Assembly: GCA_002753725.1 (NCBI GenBank)
Contig: PEAL01000006.1
Coordinates: forward strand, 1-43,215
Direction of reading: 5' to 3'
Length of the DNA stretch: 43,215 bases
DNA from: Deltaproteobacteria bacterium
GTDB taxonomy: Bacteria > Desulfobacterota > Desulfobacteria > Desulfobacterales > Magnetomoraceae
This document shows positions 37,347 to 43,215 of this stretch, in pieces. The position numbers and the translations under genes are program-made. The notes beneath the pieces are model-generated. The model ran no database searches. It was not told the DNA's origin and saw only the letters and a list, made by a program, of their open reading frames with translations. Each line of letters begins with the position of its first letter. The stretch's first letter is position 1.

Positions 37347-40300
37347 TTATGCCAGGTCTTCGTCCGCTTCCAGGGTGGGCTCGATTTCTGAGTAGAATCG
37401 TGTACCTGTTCCTGCGGGTATCATTCGTCCCATTATTACATTTTCTTTTAATCCTCTGAGTTGATCCAAAGTACCAGCAATACTTGCATCAGTTAACACT
37501 CGTGTTGTTTCCTGAAATGATGCTGCTGAAATAAAGCTTTCTGTGCTTAACGAAGCTTTTGTAATTCCCAAAATCAGGGGCTCTGCTTTGGCAGGTTCAC
37601 CACCTTTTTCTACGGTCATTCGGTTTTGTTCTTCAAAACGACCGCGCTCAACTTGCTCTTCAAGAATGAAGTTAGTATCACCAACTTCTGTAATTCTAAA
37701 ACAACGCATCATTTGTCGCACGATAACTTCAATATGTTTGTCATTAATTCGAACGCCCTGAAGTCTATAAACTTCCTGTACTTCATTCACTAAGTATCTT
37801 GCAAGAGCAACTTCACCCTGTATATTTAATATATCTTGCGGGTTTGCCGCACCACTGACGAGAGGATCACCTGACCGAACATAGTCTCCATCGTAAACAT
37901 TGATATGTTTACCTCTTGGTATCAAATATTCTTTTTTATCGCCTACATCAACCGGTGTAACCGTAATTTTTTGCTTACCTTTTGTCCCTTTTGAAATGGA
38001 AACATAGCCATCAATTTCGCTTAATACTGCATTTTCTTTGGGTTTTCTAACCTCAAACAATTCCGCTACTCTGGGCAAACCACCTGTAATATCTTTTGTT
38101 TTGGTTGTTGCTCTAGGAAGTTTGGCAATAATATCGCCTGCATTGACATCTTCACCTTCTTCAACCAGCAAGATGGCATCAACAGGAAGGTAATATCTTG
38201 CTAGACCAGATCCATCAGAACTTTGTTTACTTTCTAACCGTTTAAGTCGCGCAGTTTTTCCAGATTTATCTTTTATGGAAATTCTGGGTCGAACTTCACC
38301 TTCCTTATATTCAACGATCATCTGGCTGGATTTTCCGGTAACAGGGTCTACTTTCTCCTGCATTGTTTTACCAATAACAATATCATCAAATTTTACAATA
38401 CCATCGACTTCTGTCAAAATAGGTGTTGTGAAAGGATCCCAGGCAGCCAGAACATCTCCAGGCTGGACGATATCACCATCTTTTACTTTTACCTGCGCTC
38501 CATAGATAACTGGACATCGTTCACGTTCACGTCCTTTCTCGCTCTCAATGATAAACTCACCGCCGCGACGGTTCATGACGACAAAATCGCCAGGAGATCC
38601 ATCTTCTTTAATACGTTGAACAACATTCAAGTCCACGGATCGAACACACCCTTCAACATGAGCCCTGATATCAGCCTGCTCTACCCTTCGGCTTGCTGTT
38701 CCACCAATATGAAATGTACGCATGGTCAACTGCGTTCCGGGTTCACCAATGGACTGTGCAGCCAATATACCAACCGCCTGTCCAATTTCAACAAGATGCC
38801 CATGTGCGAGGTCTCGTCCATAACATTTTGCGCAAACTCCACGATGCGTTCGGCAAGTAAGTACTGAACGGATTTTTATTTTTGTAAAACCGGCATTTTC
38901 AACTTTCTGTACGATAGCTTCATCAATTTCATCGCCGGACTTTACGATAAGTTCATCTGTAAATGGATCAACAATATCTTCGACCGATGTTCGTCCAAGC
39001 AACCGTTCACCAAGCCGTTGAATAATTTCTCCACCTTCCATTAATGGCTCAACTTCAACACCAATAACAGTGCCACAATCCACTTCTGATACAATACAAT
39101 CCTGAGCAACATCAGCCAACCGACGTGTGAGGTAGCCTGAATTGGCTGTTTTTAGTGCAGTATCTGCAAGACCTTTTCGTGCGCCATGTGTTGAAATAAA
39201 ATATTGAAGAACGCTCAACCCCTCTCTAAAATTTGCAGTAATTGGTGTTTCAATAATTTCGCCAGATGGCTTAGCCATCAAACCACGCATACCTGCAAGC
39301 TGACGCATCTGATCCTTACTACCACGAGATCCAGAATCCGCCATCATGTAGATAGGATTGAAGCTGTCTTCAACGATGGGTTTTTGGTGTTCATCAAGAA
39401 GGATCTGGTTGTTTTCATCCACGATCGGTTGATTTTTCATTTCAACCATCATGGCATTGGCAACATTATCTGTTGCTCTGGACCAGATATCAACGACCTT
39501 ATTGTATTTTTCACCTTGCGTAATTAAACCTTCAGAGTATTGATTGTCGATTTCATTGACCTGGTTTTCTGCTTCAGTCAATATTTCCCACTTTGCTGAC
39601 GGCACAATCATATCATCAATGGAAATAGACACACCACCGATGGTAGCATAAGCATATCCCAAATCTTTTATTCTATCAGAAAGGATGACGGTTGATTTTG
39701 ATCCAAGTGTTCGGTATGCATAATCCACCAAATCTCGCAAAGCTTTTTTATCCATTACTCGGTTGACTTTTTCAAAAGGAATTTCAAACCGCTTATTTAG
39801 CATTTTAAAAACATGAAATTCTTCTTTTGTCTCAACAATATCGCTTATCTCACCAGGATTCAGGTTCATGATAGAATCGACATGTTGCTTTTTCAGCCGA
39901 AACAATCGTTGAAGTTCATCTCGTCTGAGAATGCCTAAATCTCCGTTTCGAACACGATCCCGACTTCGGGAATATTTTTTACACAATTCTAAAAAAGTAC
40001 CTTTTCCATGTTGAGCCATTGAAAGAATTTCTTGTGCTTCATCTGAAGAATATAGCATGATATGTCGAACGAGTACGAGTTGCTCCTGAGGCATGATCTC
40101 ATAAAAAAGAACACGTCCAACAGTGGTTTCATACTTTTTCCCATTGATTCGAACGGTGATTGGCGCGTGAAGGTCAACGGTTTCAGCATCGTAAGCTGAA
40201 CGTACCTCATCCAGACTGCAAAAAGATTTTCCAGCACCACGGCTGCTACTAACACTTCGTGTCATAAAGTAGATACCCAAAACGATATCTTGAGTGGGAA

Positions 40301-41804
40301 CCACAATAGGACTTCCATTTGCCGGCGATAAAATATTATTACTTGATAGCATCAATATTCGCGCTTCAATCTGTGACTCAACAGATAGTGGAATATGAAC
40401 GGCCATCTGGTCGCCATCAAAATCAGCATTAAATGCGGTACAAACCAAGGGGTGAAGTTGAATCGCCTTGCCTTCAATCAATATTGGTTCAAAGGCTTGA
40501 ATTCCCAAACGGTGAAGAGTTGGTGCACGGTTTAACAAGATGGGATATTCTTTTACAACTTCATCCAGTGTATCCCAAACTTCTGGGGTTTCTTTATCCA
40601 CCATCTTTTTGGCACTTTTGACAGTGGAGACCAATCCTTTTTTCTCAAGTCGATAATAGATAAAAGGTTTGAATAACTCCAGAGCCATTTTTTTAGGAAG
40701 GCCACATTGGTGCAATCTTAGGTTCGGTCCAATGGTTATAACTGTTCGACCTGAGTAATCAACACGTTTTCCCAATAAGTTTTGCCGAAATCGCCCTTGT
40801 TTACCTTTTAATGTATCGCTCAAAGATTTCAGTGGTCGCTTATTCGTGCCTGTAATGACGCGTCCCTGGCGCCCATTGTCAAATAAAACATCAACAGCTT
40901 CTTGCAGCATTCGTTTTTCGTTTCTGACAATAATATCTGGAGCTTTTAATTCCATTAATCGTTTCAGGCGGTTATTACGATTGATGACCCTTCTATAAAG
41001 ATCATTTAAATCTGATGTTGCAAAGCGTCCCCCCTCTAGAGGAACTAAGGGTCGTAAATCCGGAGGTAACACAGGGATAACATCCATGATCATCCAGGCA
41101 GGATCAACGCCAGATTCCATAAAACAGTCGATAATTTTAAGCCGTTTGGACAGTTTTTTGCGTTTGGCATCTGAGGTTGTTTTTTGGATTTCTTTTCGTA
41201 ACTCTGCATACAGCTTTTCCAGATCGATCTCTGAAAACAAACGTTTGATAGCCTCAGCTCCCATGTCCGCATCAAAACGATCATATCCATACTGATCAAC
41301 GGCTTCACGATATTTTTCTTCTGAAAGCAATTCAAACTTTTTCAAATCAGTTTCTTTGGGATCAATAACCACGTATGAATCAAAATATAAAATACGTTCA
41401 ATATTTTTAAGCGTAAAATCAAGCAAACTACCGATTTTACTAGGTAAACTTTTTAAAAACCAAACATGGGCAATGGAGGTTGCCAATTCAATATGCCCCA
41501 TGCGTTCACGCCTGACCCTGGATTGGATGACCTCAACGCCGCATTTTTCACAGACAACCCCCCGATGTTTCATTCGTTTGTATTTTCCGCAGTTACATTC
41601 ATAATCACGGGTGGGTCCAAAAATTTTCGCACAAAAAAGCCCATCACGTTCCGGCTTGAATGTTCGGTAGTTAATTGTTTCTGGTTTCTTTATTTCACCA
41701 TATGAACGTTCACGAATTTGTTCAGGAGAAGAGAGTCGAATTCTTACCCCTGTGTACTGCTTTGGATCTTTTGGTTTTGCGAAAAAATCGTATAAGGTTT
41801 CCAT
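37347..41804 (-). CDS. rpoC: DNA-directed RNA polymerase subunit beta-prime
   Basis: The beta-prime subunit has 1485 residues from the ATG at 41804 ([18 protein letters not shown] upstream; an in-frame ATG at 41825 is less likely). The catalytic motif [12 protein letters not shown] is intact. The N-terminal zinc site is [20 protein letters not shown], and a second zinc site includes [11 protein letters not shown]. It is about 80 residues longer than the E. coli protein, with no interruption seen. It lies about 92 nt downstream of rpoB. Confidence 0.97.
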   Translation of the reverse strand: METLYDFFAKPKDPKQYTGVRIRLSSPEQIRERSYGEIKKPETINYRTFKPERDGLFCAKIFGPTRDYECNCGKYKRMKHRGVVCEKCGVEVIQSRVRRERMGHIELATSIAHVWFLKSLPSKIGSLLDFTLKNIERILYFDSYVVIDPKETDLKKFELLSEEKYREAVDQYGYDRFDADMGAEAIKRLFSEIDLEKLYAELRKEIQKTTSDAKRKKLSKRLKIIDCFMESGVDPAWMIMDVIPVLPPDLRPLVPLEGGRFATSDLNDLYRRVINRNNRLKRLMELKAPDIIVRNEKRMLQEAVDVLFDNGRQGRVITGTNKRPLKSLSDTLKGKQGRFRQNLLGKRVDYSGRTVITIGPNLRLHQCGLPKKMALELFKPFIYYRLEKKGLVSTVKSAKKMVDKETPEVWDTLDEVVKEYPILLNRAPTLHRLGIQAFEPILIEGKAIQLHPLVCTAFNADFDGDQMAVHIPLSVESQIEARILMLSSNNILSPANGSPIVVPTQDIVLGIYFMTRSVSSSRGAGKSFCSLDEVRSAYDAETVDLHAPITVRINGKKYETTVGRVLFYEIMPQEQLVLVRHIMLYSSDEAQEILSMAQHGKGTFLELCKKYSRSRDRVRNGDLGILRRDELQRLFRLKKQHVDSIMNLNPGEISDIVETKEEFHVFKMLNKRFEIPFEKVNRVMDKKALRDLVDYAYRTLGSKSTVILSDRIKDLGYAYATIGGVSISIDDMIVPSAKWEILTEAENQVNEIDNQYSEGLITQGEKYNKVVDIWSRATDNVANAMMVEMKNQPIVDENNQILLDEHQKPIVEDSFNPIYMMADSGSRGSKDQMRQLAGMRGLMAKPSGEIIETPITANFREGLSVLQYFISTHGARKGLADTALKTANSGYLTRRLADVAQDCIVSEVDCGTVIGVEVEPLMEGGEIIQRLGERLLGRTSVEDIVDPFTDELIVKSGDEIDEAIVQKVENAGFTKIKIRSVLTCRTHRGVCAKCYGRDLAHGHLVEIGQAVGILAAQSIGEPGTQLTMRTFHIGGTASRRVEQADIRAHVEGCVRSVDLNVVQRIKEDGSPGDFVVMNRRGGEFIIESEKGRERERCPVIYGAQVKVKDGDIVQPGDVLAAWDPFTTPILTEVDGIVKFDDIVIGKTMQEKVDPVTGKSSQMIVEYKEGEVRPRISIKDKSGKTARLKRLESKQSSDGSGLARYYLPVDAILLVEEGEDVNAGDIIAKLPRATTKTKDITGGLPRVAELFEVRKPKENAVLSEIDGYVSISKGTKGKQKITVTPVDVGDKKEYLIPRGKHINVYDGDYVRSGDPLVSGAANPQDILNIQGEVALARYLVNEVQEVYRLQGVRINDKHIEVIVRQMMRCFRITEVGDTNFILEEQVERGRFEEQNRMTVEKGGEPAKAEPLILGITKASLSTESFISAASFQETTRVLTDASIAGTLDQLRGLKENVIMGRMIPAGTGTRFYSEIEPTLEADEDLA

Positions 41805-41916
41805 AGGTTCCCTTTCATAGATCATAATTATGGATCAAAAAAAAGGTGTTATTTTCTTTATTAAGCAACCCAACTGAACAACTTTTCTAGTCCGTTAGAA
41901 TCAGTGTTTCTTTTTT

Positions 41917-43215
41917 CTATTCCTCAAGCAAGGCAATATCAAGCCCCAAACTTTGCAACTCTTTTTTCAATACACGGAACGATTCTGGTAAGCCTGGTTC
42001 CAGCATATTCTGTCCTTTGACAATTTTCTCATACATTCGGGTTCGCCCTGCCATGTCATCTGATTTTACCGTAATGAACTCCTGAAGCGCATGGGCTGCT
42101 CCATATGCTTCCATTGCCCATACTTCCATTTCCCCCAGACGCTGACCACCAAATTGTGCTTTTCCTCCCAGAGGCTGCTGGGTAACCAGAGAGTAAGGTC
42201 CTATAGATCTTGCATGAATTTTATCATCAACCAAATGGTGCAATTTCAGCATGTACATAATGCCAACAGTTACTTTGCCTTTAAATGGAAAGCCCGTTCG
42301 TCCATCAAATAATCTTGCCTGAGCCGTTGTCGGTTCAGAGACCTCGCCAAGAAGATTTTTGATTTCATTTTCATGAGCACCATCAAAGACGGGTGTTGCC
42401 ATGTGTACACCATTTTCATAGTATTTTGATAGTTCAGCCAGCTCATCATTTGACAAGTCTTCAATATAATCCACTGTAGGCCCTGTGGGTAGCGTTATTT
42501 CCGTTACTTTTTTTGTTGAAAAAATTCGTTTGAATTTTTCTTTTAATTCTTGAAATGATTGCTGTTCAAGAAGTTTAGATATATCTCGCCCCAATTCTCG
42601 CGCTGCACGCCCAAGATGTATTTCAAGTATTTGACCAACATTCATTCGAGAGGGAACACCCAAGGGGTTCAAAACCATATCAACTGGGGTTCCATCACTG
42701 AAATAGGGCATATCTTCCTGGGGTAAAATTCTGGAAACAACACCTTTATTTCCATGACGTCCTGCCATTTTATCACCCACTGAAAGCTTTCGTTTCATTG
42801 CAACATAGACTTTGACCATTTTAATCACACCAGGTGGCAGATCATCACCTTTTTCATAACGCGTAACTTTTTCTTCAAATCTTTCCCGGCTCTTTTCTTG
42901 CTGATCACGATATTTTTTCAGAAGTTCATGCAAGTGTTCAGAGTGTTCAGGATCTTTTAAACTCAGGGTTTCAAGGTGATGTAACGGAATATCTGAAAGA
43001 ATGTCCGGTGTGAGCGTTGTCCCCTTTTGAATCAAAAGATTCTTTCCTTTTTTCAGTGTAGCGATGCATATCTGATCCGTAAGCATGCTTTGAATTTCGG
43101 CTCTTACAGACTCTTCAAGGATACGAAGCTCATCATCTCGATTTTTTTCCAAAATAGCGATCTCTTCATCTTCAATTGCTCGCGTTCGATCATCCTTTTC
43201 CACACCCTTCGTCGT
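41917..43215 (-). CDS. rpoB: DNA-directed RNA polymerase subunit beta (partial, C-terminal part)
   Basis: Only the last 432 residues of beta are in the window; the frame is open to the right edge (first residues TTKGVEKDD) and the gene continues beyond it. [40 protein letters not shown] and [20 protein letters not shown] are family landmarks near the active centre and the switch/clamp region. The rifampicin region is outside the window. Confidence 0.97.
   Translation of the reverse strand, partial: TTKGVEKDDRTRAIEDEEIAILEKNRDDELRILEESVRAEIQSMLTDQICIATLKKGKNLLIQKGTTLTPDILSDIPLHHLETLSLKDPEHSEHLHELLKKYRDQQEKSRERFEEKVTRYEKGDDLPPGVIKMVKVYVAMKRKLSVGDKMAGRHGNKGVVSRILPQEDMPYFSDGTPVDMVLNPLGVPSRMNVGQILEIHLGRAARELGRDISKLLEQQSFQELKEKFKRIFSTKKVTEITLPTGPTVDYIEDLSNDELAELSKYYENGVHMATPVFDGAHENEIKNLLGEVSEPTTAQARLFDGRTGFPFKGKVTVGIMYMLKLHHLVDDKIHARSIGPYSLVTQQPLGGKAQFGGQRLGEMEVWAMEAYGAAHALQEFITVKSDDMAGRTRMYEKIVKGQNMLEPGLPESFRVLKKELQSLGLDIALLEE

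Overview
The window is chromosomal DNA of a low-GC Gram-negative bacterium. An outer-membrane porin, a GT9 heptosyltransferase-like enzyme, a periplasmic diheme protein and several large hybrid histidine kinases point to the Desulfobacterota (Desulfobacteraceae-like). This lineage assignment is an inference from gene content; no 16S gene is present.

Positions 1-15700 are a signalling and accessory region. A 1769-residue fusion of Ser/Thr kinase, AAA ATPase, GAF and class III cyclase lies on the plus strand. It converges on a minus-strand block with a PAS hybrid histidine kinase, a TorS-like membrane hybrid kinase split by one in-frame TAA, a periplasmic peptide-type binding protein just upstream of that kinase, a cytoplasmic REC-HK-REC hybrid kinase, and an AlbA_2/HATPase_c_4 regulator. 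The binding protein and split kinase look like a ligand-sensing pair. Short palindromic repeats lie at 1-178 and 12504-12687. The second forms a 184-bp inverted duplication that resembles a miniature mobile element.

Positions 15696-20701 hold a divergent, hairpin-rich intergenic region, then plus-strand genes for an OprP/O-type porin, a two-CXXCH periplasmic protein with a C-terminal dockerin-like repeat, two doubtful small ORFs, and a GT9 glycosyltransferase. The last twelve codons of the glycosyltransferase are a perfect 36-bp palindrome.

Positions 20748-43215 are one minus-strand run of transcription and translation genes. In transcription order they are rpoB (partial)-rpoC-rpsL-rpsG-tuf-rpsJ-rplC-rplD-rplW-rplB-rpsS-rplV-rpsC-rplP-rpmC-rpsQ-rplN-rplX-rplE-rpsN-rpsH-rplF-rplR-rpsE-rpmD-rplO-secY-infA-rpmJ-rpsM-rpsK-rpsD-rpoA-rplQ, ending in a strong terminator. 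The order is the classic rif-str-S10-spc-alpha superoperon, but fusA is absent between rpsG and tuf, and adk/map are absent between secY and infA. Five small-subunit genes appear to start with TTG, each behind a strong Shine-Dalgarno sequence. I found no CRISPR array, tRNA, rRNA or intact transposase. The most unusual items are the stop-split sensor kinase with its binding protein, the inverted-duplication repeat, and the porin/cytochrome-dockerin pair.
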